From: Streptomyces atratus
GTDB lineage: Bacteria > Actinomycetota > Actinomycetes > Streptomycetales > Streptomycetaceae
Length of the DNA stretch: 64,000 nt
Direction of reading: 5' to 3'
Assembly: GCF_014648655.1 (NCBI RefSeq)
Contig: NZ_BMRN01000013.1
Coordinates: 62,001-126,000, forward strand
A model generated the notes under the pieces. That model ran no database searches. It was not told the origin of the DNA and saw only the letters and a list, made by a program, of their open reading frames with translations. Position numbers and translations under genes: made by a program. How positions within the stretch are numbered: position 1 is the first letter of the stretch; each line of letters starts with the position of its first letter. Of this stretch, positions 51,206 through 59,689 are shown piece after piece.

Positions 51206-52216
51206 TCAGCGTCGCTCGGGTTTCGCGCTGCGCGACATCAGCTCGCCCAGTGCGACCATCGGCGGCTTGCCCTCGTGGACGATGCCGACGACCGTCTCGG
51301 TGATGGGCATGTCGACGCCGTGCCTGCGCGCCAGATCGAGCACTGATTCACAGGACTTGACGCCCTCGGCGGTCTGCTTGGTGACGGCGATGGTCTCTTC
51401 CAGCGTCATGCCGCGGCCGAGGTTGGTGCCGAAGGTGTGGTTGCGCGACAGCGGCGAGGAACAGGTCGCCACCAGGTCGCCGAGGCCCGCGAGTCCGGAG
51501 AAGGTCAGCGGGTCGGCGCCCATGGCCAGGCCGAGACGGGTCGTCTCGGCGAGACCGCGGGTGATGAGCGAGCCCTTGGCGTTGTCGCCGAGGCCCATCC
51601 CGTCGGCGATGCCGACAGCGAGACCGATGACGTTCTTGACCGCGCCGCCGAGTTCGGCGCCGACCACATCGGTGATGGTGTAAGGGCGGAAGTACGAGGT
51701 GTGGCAGGCGGACTGGAGGCGACGGGCCACCGACTCGTCCTGGCAGGCGACGACGGCCGCGGCGGGGCGGCGTTCGGCGATCTCCTTGGCCAGGTTGGGG
51801 CCGGTGATGACGGCGACGCGGTCCGCGGAGACCTTGGTGACGTCCTCGATGACCTCGCTCATCCGCTTCGCGGTGCCGAGTTCGACGCCTTTCATCAGCG
51901 AGACGAGGACGGTGTCGGAGCCGAGGTGCGGGGCCCAGTCGGCGAGATTGGCGCGCAGTGTCTGCGAGGGCACCACGAGCACGGCAAAGTCGGCGCCGTG
52001 CAGCGCCTCTGCGGCGTCAGTGGTGGCCCGGATCGACGCGGGGAGTTCAATTCCCGGCAGATAGTCCGGGTTGGTACGGGTCGTGTTGACGGCCTCGGCA
52101 ACTTCGGCGCGACGGCCCCAGAGGGTGACCTCGCAGCCGGCGTCGGCGAGAACCATGCCGAAGGCCGTACCCCATGAGCCGGTTCCGAAGACGGCTGCCT
52201 TTGCGGGGTGCGTCAC
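51206..52216 (-). CDS. gpsA: Glycerol-3-phosphate dehydrogenase [NAD(P)+]
   Basis: Makes sn-glycerol-3-phosphate for phospholipids. 336 residues with the Rossmann motif VFGTGSWGTAFGMVLADAG, LMKGVE in the middle, the catalytic Lys in GGAVKNVIGLAVGIADG, and SRNHTFGTNLGRG. GTG start overlaps the plsC stop (GTGA). Confidence 0.96.
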   Translation of the reverse strand: MTHPAKAAVFGTGSWGTAFGMVLADAGCEVTLWGRRAEVAEAVNTTRTNPDYLPGIELPASIRATTDAAEALHGADFAVLVVPSQTLRANLADWAPHLGSDTVLVSLMKGVELGTAKRMSEVIEDVTKVSADRVAVITGPNLAKEIAERRPAAAVVACQDESVARRLQSACHTSYFRPYTITDVVGAELGGAVKNVIGLAVGIADGMGLGDNAKGSLITRGLAETTRLGLAMGADPLTFSGLAGLGDLVATCSSPLSRNHTFGTNLGRGMTLEETIAVTKQTAEGVKSCESVLDLARRHGVDMPITETVVGIVHEGKPPMVALGELMSRSAKPERR

Positions 52217-52965
52217 TTGGGTCCCTTTCCTTCGGCCTTGCGCCGCTGTTCTGCACGGGCCTTGCGGTGGTCGTACGGCTCCGTGGGCGCCTTCTCGCCC
52301 CGCACGATCTCCAGCTGCGCGGTCACCGCCGCCATGATGGCCTCGGTCGCCTCGCGCAGGACGTCCGGCGTCGGTTCCTTGTCGTAGAACCGGGAGAGGT
52401 CGACGGGCGGTCCGGCCTGCACCTGAAGGGTCTTGCGGGGGAGGAGCCGGAGCTTGTTCTCCTTGGCGTACGGCGGCATTGCCAGGTTGGCGCCCCACTG
52501 GGCGACCGGGATGACCGGAGCCTTCGTCATCAACGCGACGCGGGCCGCACCGGTCTTGCCGGCCATCGGCCACATGTCGGGGTCGCGGGTGAGGGTGCCC
52601 TCCGGATAGAAGGCGACGCATTCACCGCGCTCGATGGCGTCGACTGCGGCCCTGAAGGCGTCCAGCGCATTGGTCGTCTCGCGGTATACGGGGATCTGTC
52701 CGGTGCCGCGCAGCATCATTCCGACAAAGGGGGTCTTGAAGAGGCCCGCCTTCGCGAGAAGCCGCGGCACCCGTCCGGTGTTGTACTGGAAGTGACCGTA
52801 GGAAAGCGGGTCCAGATACGAGTTGTGATTGACCGCAGTGATGAATCCGCCGTCGGCCGGAATGTGTTCCATCCCCCGCCAGTCACGCTTGAACAGAACC
52901 ACCAACGGCGGTTTCGCGATGACCGCCGCCAGGCGGTACCAGAAGCCGATTCTGCGGCGGGACAC
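52213..52965 (-). CDS. plsC: 1-acyl-sn-glycerol-3-phosphate acyltransferase
   Basis: 250 residues. Acyltransferase block I NHNSYLDPLSYG (HX4D-like, with Asn in the first position: NHNSYLD), block III FYPEGTLTRDPDMWPM and block IV PVIPVAQWGA. Together with gpsA it builds phosphatidic acid. GTG start at 52965 behind GAGGAAGG. The C-terminus is basic. Confidence 0.93.
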   Translation of the reverse strand: MSRRRIGFWYRLAAVIAKPPLVVLFKRDWRGMEHIPADGGFITAVNHNSYLDPLSYGHFQYNTGRVPRLLAKAGLFKTPFVGMMLRGTGQIPVYRETTNALDAFRAAVDAIERGECVAFYPEGTLTRDPDMWPMAGKTGAARVALMTKAPVIPVAQWGANLAMPPYAKENKLRLLPRKTLQVQAGPPVDLSRFYDKEPTPDVLREATEAIMAAVTAQLEIVRGEKAPTEPYDHRKARAEQRRKAEGKGPK

Positions 52966-53114
52966 TCGGACACCTTCCTCTAAGGACCTGACTGCTGCCT
53001 GGCTACCGACGGTCAAGTCTCGCCCCAGGCCCCTGCTCTGTCGAGAACACCGTACGCCCCGCCTTCGGGACCGAACCCCCGGGTTCTCGCACCGGCAGGC
53101 GAGAATAAGCGGCG

Positions 53115-53798
53115 ATGCACATCGAGAGGCAGATCGCCACGAACACCGACCCGGCCGGTCCTTGGTCACTGGTCGTCCCGTTGAAGCCCTTGGCACGGGC
53201 CAAGAGCAGGCTCGCGCCTGCGACGGGCGCCGCACTGCGCCCGCGGCTCGCCCTCGCCTTCGCCCGGGACACCGTGGCCGCCGCCCTGTCCTGCCCGGCC
53301 GTACGGGATGTGGTGGTCGTCACGGACGACACGGAGGCCGGGGCGGCTCTCGCGGCGCTCGGGGCGCGAATCGTTCCCGACGAACCGGACCACGGTCTCA
53401 ATGCCGCCCTCGCGCACGGTGAGCGGACCGTGCGGGCCGAGCGGCCAGGGGCGGCTCTCGCCGCTCTCAATGCGGACCTGCCCGCGCTGCGCCCCGGAGA
53501 ATTGTCCCGGGTACTCAATTTTTCCGCCGCATTTCCCCGCGCATTTGTCACCGATGCGGCGGGAATCGGTACAACATTTCTTTCGGCTGCGCCGGGAGTG
53601 GAATTGCGACCCGCTTTCGGCGGTTCTTCCCGGGCCCGGCATCTGGACTCCGGAGCGGTGGAGATCAGCCTGACCGGCATCGATTCGGTCCGCCAGGACG
53701 TGGACACCGGCGACGATCTGCGGGCGGCCCTGGCCCTGGGCGTCGGCCCGCACACGGCGGGGCGCTGGGCCGCCGGAGCGCCCCTCGGGGACCGATAG
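53115..53798 (+). CDS. cofC: 2-phospho-L-lactate (or phosphoenolpyruvate) guanylyltransferase
   Basis: Activates the lactyl-phosphate or PEP moiety for cofactor F420 synthesis (CofC/FbiD). 227 residues, starting with the nucleotidyltransferase motif SLVVPLKPLARAKSRLAPA, then VVVTDDTEAGAALAALGAR, LNADLPALRPGEL and a C-terminal FGGSSRARHLDSGAVEI. ATG at 53115 has a weak ribosome binding site. The next gene follows by 10 bases. Confidence 0.92.
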   Translation: MHIERQIATNTDPAGPWSLVVPLKPLARAKSRLAPATGAALRPRLALAFARDTVAAALSCPAVRDVVVVTDDTEAGAALAALGARIVPDEPDHGLNAALAHGERTVRAERPGAALAALNADLPALRPGELSRVLNFSAAFPRAFVTDAAGIGTTFLSAAPGVELRPAFGGSSRARHLDSGAVEISLTGIDSVRQDVDTGDDLRAALALGVGPHTAGRWAAGAPLGDR

Positions 53799-53808
53799 GC
53801 TGCCGTTC

Positions 53809-54012
53809 ATGCAGGCGACCTCGTACACGTACGACCCCGAGACCCGCACCGGCAGTGTGCTGCTCGACGACGGCACCCCGGTGGAATTCGACGCCCGGGC
53901 CTTCGACGCCGGCGGTCTGCGGCTGCTGCGTCCGGGGCAGCGGGTGCGCATCGAGGTCACCGGCGAGGGCGCGGATCTACGGATCACGCTGGTGACGCTG
54001 CAGACGTTCTGA
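53809..54012 (+). CDS. Small conserved protein with cold-shock/OB-like pattern
   Basis: 67 residues, alternating strands: TSYTYDPETRTGSVLLDDG, EFDARAFDAGGLRLLRPGQ, RVRIEVTGEGADLRITLVTL. The layout recalls cold-shock-domain proteins, with the RNA-binding aromatics missing. Function unknown. Probably co-transcribed with cofC. Confidence 0.75.
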   Translation: MQATSYTYDPETRTGSVLLDDGTPVEFDARAFDAGGLRLLRPGQRVRIEVTGEGADLRITLVTLQTF

Positions 54013-54043
54013 ACGGCTCCGCGCACTGCCCACAACAGCCCGC

Positions 54044-54073
54044 GGGCCGGGCTCCCCAAGAGGAGCCCGGCCC
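54044..54073. terminator. Terminator between the small OB-like gene and hupS
   Basis: GGGCCGGGCTCC at 54044-54055 pairs perfectly with 54062-54073 across a 6-nt loop. It lies 31 bases after the small gene's stop and 31 bases before the hupS stop, so it serves both convergent genes. Confidence 0.8.
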
Positions 54074-54103
54074 GGCGCGTGAGTGGCCCTGCGCTGCTCG
54101 GCC

Positions 54104-54772
54104 TCACTTCTTCCGTGCAGTGGCCTTCTTCGCCGTGGTCTTGCGTGCCGTGGCCTTCTTCGCGGGCGCCTTCTTCGCCGTGGCCTTCTTGGCGGGCGCG
54201 GTCTTGCCGGCGACGGCCTTCTTGGCGGCCGTCGTCTTCTTCGCCGCCGCGGCGGTGGTCTTCTTCGCGGCTGCCGCCGTGGTCTTCTTGGCCGCCGCGG
54301 TGGTCTTCTTCGCGGTGGTCTTCTTGGCCGCGGTGGTCTTCGCCGCGGCCACGGCCTTCTTGGCGGTGACCTTCTTCGCAACGGCCTTCTTGGCGGCGGC
54401 CTTCTTGGCCGCGGCCTTGGTCGTCGCACGGGCAACACCGCCCGTGAGGCTGCCCTTGGGCGCCTTCTTCACGGCCACATCGTGCTTGGGGAGCTTCTTC
54501 GAGCCGCTCACCAGGTCCTTGAAGCCCTGTCCCGCGCGGAAGCGGGGCACCGAGGTCTTCTTGACCCGCACGCGCTCACCCGTCTGCGGGTTGCGGGCGT
54601 AGCGGGCGGGGCGGTCGACCTTCTCGAACGAGCCGAAGCCGGTGACCGAGACACGGTCCCCTGCGACAACCGCACGGACGATCGCGTCGAGCACCGCGTC
54701 GACGGCGTCTGCGGCCTGCTGACGGCCGCCGACCTTGTCGGCAATCGCTTCTACGAGCTGCGCCTTGTTCAC
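54104..54772 (-). CDS. hupS: HU-family DNA-binding protein with long Lys/Ala/Thr tail
   Basis: Nucleoid protein HupS type. Residues 1-95 are a normal HU domain (VNKAQLVEAIADKVGG, VSVTGFGSFEKVDRPARYAR, NPQTGERVRVKKTSVPRF). Residues 100-222 are a Lys/Ala/Thr tail with many KKTTA, KKAVA and KKAPA repeats, as in histone H1. In Streptomyces HupS is induced during sporulation and compacts spore DNA. GTG start. The G+C-poor promoter with -35 and -10 lies about 52 to 80 bases upstream. Confidence 0.95.
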   Translation of the reverse strand: MNKAQLVEAIADKVGGRQQAADAVDAVLDAIVRAVVAGDRVSVTGFGSFEKVDRPARYARNPQTGERVRVKKTSVPRFRAGQGFKDLVSGSKKLPKHDVAVKKAPKGSLTGGVARATTKAAAKKAAAKKAVAKKVTAKKAVAAAKTTAAKKTTAKKTTAAAKKTTAAAAKKTTAAAAKKTTAAKKAVAGKTAPAKKATAKKAPAKKATARKTTAKKATARKK

Positions 54773-54823
54773 GTCTTCCCCTTCGGAGACATTGCCAGAA
54801 CGAAAGTGTTCAAGCGTTTTCGC

Positions 54824-54852
54824 ACGTTAGGCAGATATATACCGCAAATCAA
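54824..54852 (-). promoter_or_regulatory. Candidate hupS promoter
   Basis: On the minus strand TTGATT (54852-54847) and TAACGT (54829-54824) are separated by exactly 17 bases, with TATATA in the spacer. The +1 would fall near 54817, about 45 bases before the GTG. Pattern seen; activity inferred. Confidence 0.6.
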
Positions 54853-54915
54853 ACACGAAACGGGCTAATCACCCTAGTGCCGCAACGAAGTCGACCGCTG
54901 CACAGTTCCGCAGAG

Positions 54916-55143
54916 TCAGTCACCTTCGGGGAATCGGCCCTCATCGAGGTCCTTCATCAACCGGTCCAGACGCCTTGCCGCATCCGGGAGATCGTGCTTA
55001 GCCGCGGCCGTGATGACCAACAGCTTCCGGGACAGCGCCATCCTTACGCCCTCCGGGACTTGCAGTGCGCGCACTCTTGTGTGCGCTTCCTTCAATCGGT
55101 CGGCGACTTGGCCGTAAAGCTTGAGTTGGCTGTCGCGTTCCAT
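54916..55143 (-). CDS. Small helical protein, function unknown
   Basis: 75 residues, mostly amphipathic helix (QLKLYGQVADRLKEAHTRVR, DAARRLDRLMKDLDEGRF), no membrane segment or motif. In S. coelicolor a homologue sits between hupS and leuD. Predicted soluble. Family not recognised. Confidence 0.75.
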   Translation of the reverse strand: MERDSQLKLYGQVADRLKEAHTRVRALQVPEGVRMALSRKLLVITAAAKHDLPDAARRLDRLMKDLDEGRFPEGD

Positions 55144-55196
55144 GCACCGATTGTGCCATCTGGGGCGAGTTGTCGCCCGACGGGGTCTCAACAAGC

Positions 55197-55232
55197 GACT
55201 GCGCCCCCTACCAGATGGCAAGGGGCGCAGTC
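55197..55232 (-). terminator. Terminator after leuD
   Basis: GACTGCGCCCC at 55197-55207 pairs with GGGGCGCAGTC at 55222-55232, loop of 14. It starts 16 bases after the leuD stop in its direction. Confidence 0.75.
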
Positions 55233-55247
55233 CTGGAAACGCGCTGC

Positions 55248-55841
55248 TCAGGCGTTAATTGTACGCGGCTTGAAGGTCGGTCTTGCCACCTCATACGTCG
55301 CGATGTCCGCTTCGTTCTGAAGGGTGAGACTGATGTCGTCCAGCCCGTTCAGCAGTCGCCAGCGGGCGTTCTCGTCGAGCTCGAAGTCGGCCGTGATGCC
55401 CTCGGCACGGACCTGGCGCGCCTCCAGGTCGACGGTGATCTCGACGGTCGGATCGGCCTCGGTCAGTTCCCAGAGCGCGTCGACGACCTTCTGGTCGAGG
55501 ACGACGGTCAACAGGCCGTTCTTCAGCGAGTTGCCCCGGAAGATGTCGGCGAACCGGGAGGAGATGACGGCCTTGAAACCGTAGTTCTGCAGCGCCCACA
55601 CGGCGTGTTCGCGGGACGATCCGGTGCCGAAGTCGGGACCGGCCACCAGCACCGTGGCGCCGCTGCGCTCCGGGCGGTTGAGGACGAAGTTCTCGTCCTT
55701 GCGCCAGGCCTCGAAGAGTCCGTCCTCGAAACCGTCGCGGGTGACCTTCTTCAGCCAGTGGGCGGGGATGATCTGGTCGGTGTCGACGTTGCTCCGGCGC
55801 AGCGGGACGGCCCGGCCGGTGTGTGTGGTGAAAGCTTCCAT
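55248..55841 (-). CDS. leuD: 3-isopropylmalate dehydratase small subunit
   Basis: 197 residues: MEAFTTHTGRAVPLRRSNVD start and the GPDFGTGSSREHAVWALQNY motif that binds substrate. With LeuC it isomerises 2- to 3-isopropylmalate. ATG five bases after the leuC stop. Confidence 0.97.
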   Translation of the reverse strand: MEAFTTHTGRAVPLRRSNVDTDQIIPAHWLKKVTRDGFEDGLFEAWRKDENFVLNRPERSGATVLVAGPDFGTGSSREHAVWALQNYGFKAVISSRFADIFRGNSLKNGLLTVVLDQKVVDALWELTEADPTVEITVDLEARQVRAEGITADFELDENARWRLLNGLDDISLTLQNEADIATYEVARPTFKPRTINA

Positions 55842-55846
55842 GATTC

Positions 55847-57271
55847 TCAGACTCCGGCGGGCGTACGGGCGTCGGACAGGTCGGCCGGCGAGGCCAGGTG
55901 GCCCAGCACGGCGGTGGCGGCGGCGACCTGCGGGGAGACCAGGTGCGTACGGCCGCCCTTGCCCTGCCGTCCCTCGAAGTTGCGGTTCGAGGTGGAGGCG
56001 GAGCGCTCGCCGGGGGCCAGCTGGTCGGGGTTCATGCCGAGACACATCGAGCAGCCCGCGTGCCGCCATTCGGCGCCTGCGGCGGTGAAGACCTTGTCCA
56101 GGCCCTCCTCGACGGCCTGCAGGGCGACCCGGACCGAGCCCGGGACGACCAGCATCCGTACGCCTCTCGCGACTTTGCGGCCGTCCAGGATCGCGGCGGC
56201 GTTACGCAGGTCCTCGATCCGGCCGTTGGTGCAGGAGCCTACGAAGACGGTGTCCACGTTGATCTCGCGCAGCGGCTGGCCGGCGGTCAACCCCATGTAT
56301 TCCAGGGCCTTTTCGGCGGCGTTGCGCTCCGAGGCGTCCTCGTACGAAGCCGGGTCGGGGACGTTGGCCGACAGGGGCGCGCCCTGGCCGGGGTTGGTGC
56401 CCCAGGTGACGAACGGGGCCAGTTCCGCGGCGTCGATGACGACCTCGGCGTCGAAGACCGCGTCGTCGTCCGTGCGCAGCGTCTTCCAGTACGCGACGGC
56501 GGCGTCCCAGTCCTCGCCCTGCGGGGCATGGTCGCGGCCCTTCAGGTAGTCGAACGTGGTCTCGTCCGGGGCGATCATGCCTGCCCGGGCGCCGGCCTCG
56601 ATCGACATGTTGCAGATGGTCATCCGGGCTTCCATCGAGAGCTTCTCAATGGCCGGGCCGCGGTATTCGAGGATGTAGCCCTGGCCGCCGCCGGTGCCGA
56701 TCCGGGCGATGATCGCGAGGATCAGGTCCTTGGCCGTGACGCCGTCGGGCAGTTCGCCGTCGATGGTGATCGCCATCGTCCTCGGGCGGGCCATCGGCAG
56801 CGTCTGGGTGGCCAGCACGTGCTCGACCTGGCTGGTGCCGATGCCGAACGCCAGCGCGCCGAACGCGCCGTGCGTGGAGGTGTGGGAGTCACCGCAGACG
56901 ACCGTGGTGCCGGGCTGGGTCAGCCCCAGCTGTGGGCCGACCACGTGCACGACGCCCTGCTCGACGTCACCCAGCGGGTGCAGACGTACACCGAACTCCG
57001 CACAGTTCTTGCGCAGCGTCTCCAACTGGGCACGGGAGACCGGGTCGGCGATGGGCTTGTCGATGTCGAGGGTCGGGGTGTTGTGATCCTCGGTGGCGAT
57101 GGTGAGGTCGAGGCGCCGCACCCGGCGTCCGGCCTGACGGAGGCCGTCGAAGGCCTGGGGGCTGGTCACCTCGTGCAGCAGGTGCAGATCGATGAAGAGG
57201 AGGTCGGGCTCACCATCGGCGCGCCGGACGACATGGTCGTCCCAGACCTTCTCCGCGAGTGTCCTACCCAT
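55847..57271 (-). CDS. leuC: 3-isopropylmalate dehydratase large subunit
   Basis: 474 residues, [4Fe-4S] aconitase family. Cluster cysteines are in VFVGSCTNGRIEDL and HAGCSMCLGMN; CGDSHTSTHGAFGALAFGIG carries active-site residues. ATG after GGAGGGAAAGCG. Divergent from ndgR, its known regulator. Confidence 0.97.
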   Translation of the reverse strand: MGRTLAEKVWDDHVVRRADGEPDLLFIDLHLLHEVTSPQAFDGLRQAGRRVRRLDLTIATEDHNTPTLDIDKPIADPVSRAQLETLRKNCAEFGVRLHPLGDVEQGVVHVVGPQLGLTQPGTTVVCGDSHTSTHGAFGALAFGIGTSQVEHVLATQTLPMARPRTMAITIDGELPDGVTAKDLILAIIARIGTGGGQGYILEYRGPAIEKLSMEARMTICNMSIEAGARAGMIAPDETTFDYLKGRDHAPQGEDWDAAVAYWKTLRTDDDAVFDAEVVIDAAELAPFVTWGTNPGQGAPLSANVPDPASYEDASERNAAEKALEYMGLTAGQPLREINVDTVFVGSCTNGRIEDLRNAAAILDGRKVARGVRMLVVPGSVRVALQAVEEGLDKVFTAAGAEWRHAGCSMCLGMNPDQLAPGERSASTSNRNFEGRQGKGGRTHLVSPQVAAATAVLGHLASPADLSDARTPAGV

Positions 57272-57445
57272 CGCTTTCCCTCCGGCCGGCGTCTTCGCCG
57301 GCCCAACTAGAGATTCGGTGCGCCGCCGTCCGGACCCCCGTGCGGGGCGGTGGCTGCGGGCCGTTGTGTGGCCGCCCCTACAGGTTCGCAACTTCCGCCG
57401 AAAATTGAACTTGCGTTTCACAGAGTGAGACGGGAGTATCGTCGT

Positions 57446-58162
57446 ATGGACAACTCTAGCGGCGTCGGCGTTCTCGACAAGGCAGCTCTGGTATTGAGCG
57501 CCCTGGAGTCCGGTCCGGCCACCCTCGCCGGGCTGGTCGCGGCGACCGGGCTCGCACGACCCACGGCACATCGACTGGCCGTGGCGCTCGAACACCACCG
57601 CATGGTGGCGAGGGACATGCAGGGCCGTTTCATTCTCGGCCCCCGGCTGGCGGAACTGGCGGCGGCGGCAGGCGAGGACCGCTTGCTGGCCACGGCGGGA
57701 CCGGTGCTCACTCACCTCCGCGACATCACCGGCGAGAGCGCGCAGCTCTACCGGCGACAGGGCGACATGCGGATCTGCGTGGCGGCGGCGGAGCGGCTGT
57801 CCGGTCTGCGGGACACCGTGCCGGTCGGCTCCACGCTCACCATGAAGGCCGGCTCGTCGGCCCAGATCCTGATGGCCTGGGAGGAGCCGGAGCGCCTGCA
57901 CCGCGGCCTCCAGGGCGCCCGTTTCACGGCGACGGCGCTCTCGGGCGTACGGCGCAGGGGCTGGGCCCAGTCGATCGGCGAGCGCGAGCCGGGCGTCGCC
58001 TCGGTCTCGGCGCCGGTGCGTGGCCCCTCGAACCGGGTGGTCGCCGCCGTCTCGGTCTCCGGACCTATCGAGCGGCTGACCCGGCACCCGGGCCGGATGC
58101 ACGCCCAGGCGGTCATCGACTCGGCGGCCAGGCTCAGCGAGGCCCTGCGCCGCAACGGCTGA
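57446..58162 (+). CDS. ndgR: IclR-family regulator NdgR
   Basis: 238 residues: N-terminal winged helix (VLDKAALVLSALESGPATLA, ARPTAHRLAVALEHHRMV) and C-terminal effector domain (RICVAAAERLSGLRDTVPVG, VSAPVRGPSNRVVAAVSVSG). In S. coelicolor NdgR activates leuCD and responds to amino acids. The 174-bp gap to leuC contains a CGCAA-n-TTGCG inverted repeat and has a run of A/T near 57400, where binding would be expected. Confidence 0.93.
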   Translation: MDNSSGVGVLDKAALVLSALESGPATLAGLVAATGLARPTAHRLAVALEHHRMVARDMQGRFILGPRLAELAAAAGEDRLLATAGPVLTHLRDITGESAQLYRRQGDMRICVAAAERLSGLRDTVPVGSTLTMKAGSSAQILMAWEEPERLHRGLQGARFTATALSGVRRRGWAQSIGEREPGVASVSAPVRGPSNRVVAAVSVSGPIERLTRHPGRMHAQAVIDSAARLSEALRRNG

Positions 58163-58183
58163 CGTACGCAGGAAATACCTTCC

Positions 58184-58207
58184 GGCCGCCCCGGCGTCGT
58201 GGCGGCC
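58184..58207. terminator. Small hairpin between ndgR and DUF4188 gene
   Basis: GGCCGCC at 58184-58190 pairs with GGCGGCC at 58201-58207. Located between convergent genes, 22 bases after the ndgR stop. Confidence 0.55.
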
Positions 58208-58220
58208 CCTTCTCAGAACC

Positions 58221-58718
58221 TCACTTCGCGGACGAGCGGTGCGCGAGACGGTCCGCCGCCCGGCGACCCCGCCCCTCGATCGGCAGTACGCCGGTCACCG
58301 CGGCCAGTCCGTAGGCCGGCATATCGGCGTAGATCGATTCGTAGCCGCCCTCGGGCACTATGTATGTCTCGTGCCACAGCCCCACATGCTGCCGGGACTT
58401 CTTCTCCTTGCGGTTCATCATCGCCCAGGCCTTGCGGTGGAACATGTCGGGAGCGCTCGCGTACGCGTACAGCTTCTCCTTCGACTCCCAGTACTGGACG
58501 ACGTAGTACGTCCGCGGCGAGCCGGACAGCAGCGTGCAGCCGAGCAGACCGCGGCTCTTGTCCTTGCTCAACTCCCGCAGCATGCGCGGCATTGCCACCA
58601 GCACGGGCAGCCAATGGTGCACGCCCCAGAAGTGGTTGATGCGCATCCCGATGAGCAGGACGACCACCTCCCCCTCGGCTGCGGCGGTCGTCCGCCCCGG
58701 AATCGGCTTCGCGAACAT
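58221..58718 (-). CDS. DUF4188 family protein
   Basis: 165 residues. Typical pieces: VVVLLIGMRINHFWGVHHWL, YYVVQYWESKEKLYAYASAP and VGLWHETYIVPEGGYESIYAD, as in DUF4188 or MonoOX-like proteins. The ferredoxin-like pattern suggests a small monooxygenase or heme-degrading fold; catalytic role unknown. Divergent from the MerR-type gene, sharing a palindromic promoter. Confidence 0.88.
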   Translation of the reverse strand: MFAKPIPGRTTAAAEGEVVVLLIGMRINHFWGVHHWLPVLVAMPRMLRELSKDKSRGLLGCTLLSGSPRTYYVVQYWESKEKLYAYASAPDMFHRKAWAMMNRKEKKSRQHVGLWHETYIVPEGGYESIYADMPAYGLAAVTGVLPIEGRGRRAADRLAHRSSAK

Positions 58719-58735
58719 GGCCGTACCCCCTTCTC

Positions 58736-58786
58736 CTCTTGGAGAGTGCCACTATCCAATGGTTGGATAGTGGCACTGCCCAAGAG
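58736..58786. promoter_or_regulatory. 51-bp palindromic operator between DUF4188 and MerR-type genes
   Basis: Centred at 58761. Inner arms AGTGCCACTATCCAA (58745-58759) and its exact reverse complement (58763-58777) have a 3-nt loop. Outer arms CTCTTGG (58736-58742) and CCAAGAG (58780-58786) add 7 more pairs, with only two unpaired positions between. A bound MerR-type dimer here could control both genes. Symmetry is read directly; binding is inferred. Confidence 0.88.
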
Positions 58787-58810
58787 GTGGCGCAAGGGAA
58801 GGCACGGAAC

Positions 58811-59452
58811 ATGCGACTCTCGGAACTGAGCGAGAAGAGCGGCGTCAAGACCGCGACGATCAAGTACTACCTGCGCGAGGGGCTGCTGCGGCCGGGCCAC
58901 CGGGTCAGCGCGACGCAGGCCGAGTACGACGAGAGTCATCTGCGCCGGCTGCGTCTGGTGCGGGCCCTGATCCAGGTCGGCCGTCTCCCCGTGGCGACGG
59001 CCCGCGAGGTCCTCTCCCATGTCGACGACGAGTCCCTGGGCCGCACGATCCGCCTGGGCGCCGCACTGTGGTCGCTCCCGCACGGTCCGGACCCCGACGA
59101 GGAGGCGCCGGAGACGGCGGCCGCCCGCGAGGAGGTCGAACGGCTGCTGGACCGGCTCGGCTGGGCGACCTCGCAGGAGCTCGGCTCCCTGTCCCCCGCC
59201 CATCGCGCGCTGGTGTCGTCAGTGGCCACCCTCATCCGGCTCGGCTATCCCTGCGATGTCGAATATCTGGCCGAGCAGGCCCGCCTCATGCACCAAGTCG
59301 CCGTCCAGGACCTGGACATGATGGAGACGTACCCCACGGAGGCGGAGCAGGTGGAGACGGCGGTCGCCTCGGCTGTGCTCTATGAACCGTTGCTGATGTC
59401 GCTGCGCAGGATGGCTCAGGAGGAGGAGTCGGCCCGGCGGTACGGGATCTGA
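58811..59452 (+). CDS. MerR-family transcriptional regulator
   Basis: 213 residues. N-terminal MerR helix-turn-helix: RLSELSEKSGVKTATIKYYL, then REGLLRPGHRVSATQAEYDE, HLRRLRLVRALIQVG. The C-terminal 130 residues are helical, with acidic residues and no Cys-based metal site, so a hydrophobic ligand or drug is more likely than a metal. Divergent from the DUF4188 gene. Confidence 0.93.
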   Translation: MRLSELSEKSGVKTATIKYYLREGLLRPGHRVSATQAEYDESHLRRLRLVRALIQVGRLPVATAREVLSHVDDESLGRTIRLGAALWSLPHGPDPDEEAPETAAAREEVERLLDRLGWATSQELGSLSPAHRALVSSVATLIRLGYPCDVEYLAEQARLMHQVAVQDLDMMETYPTEAEQVETAVASAVLYEPLLMSLRRMAQEEESARRYGI

Positions 59453-59454
59453 GG

Positions 59455-59506
59455 GAGTGACAGAGAAGGGCCCTTCACCGAGGTGAAGGGCCCTTCTCTG
59501 TCGCTC
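59455..59506. terminator. Long terminator shared by MerR gene and tRNA array
   Basis: CAGAGAAGGGCCCTTCACC at 59461-59479 pairs perfectly with 59482-59500; six further base pairs (one G-U) extend it outward to 59455 and 59506. The loop is very short. It ends the MerR gene in one direction and the tRNA operon in the other. Confidence 0.88.
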
Positions 59507-59511
59507 TGTTG

Positions 59512-59584
59512 TACCCCCGACCGGATTCGAACCGGCGCTACTGCCGTGAGAGGGCAGCGTGCTAGGCCGCTACACAACGGGGGC
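59512..59584 (-). tRNA. tRNA-Glu (CTC)
   Basis: 73 nt. Acceptor stem GCCCCCG with CGGGGGT, T-arm GGTTCGAATCC, and anticodon stem-loop CTGCC-CTCTCAC-GGCAG, with anticodon CTC. CCA not encoded. Last of the five-tRNA array in its direction. Confidence 0.95.
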
Positions 59585-59609
59585 TTGTTACTGCTGTTGC
59601 ATTTCTGCG

Positions 59610-59681
59610 CTGGGCTACCAGGACTCGAACCTAGAATGACGGTACCAGAAACCGTAGTGTTGCCAATTACACCATAGCCCA
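59610..59681 (-). tRNA. tRNA-Gln (CTG)
   Basis: 72 nt. Acceptor TGGGCTA with TAGCCCA, anticodon loop TTCTGGT with anticodon CTG, T-arm with GGTTCGAGTCC. CCA not encoded. In actinobacteria it is normally charged with Glu first by GltX and then amidated. Confidence 0.95.
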
Positions 59682-59689
59682 TGGTGAAG

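Noticed and set aside
54120..54430. Tandem DNA repeats as a possible CRISPR or satellite
   Set aside because: They encode the Lys/Ala/Thr tail of HupS; period and sequence vary and there are no spacers.
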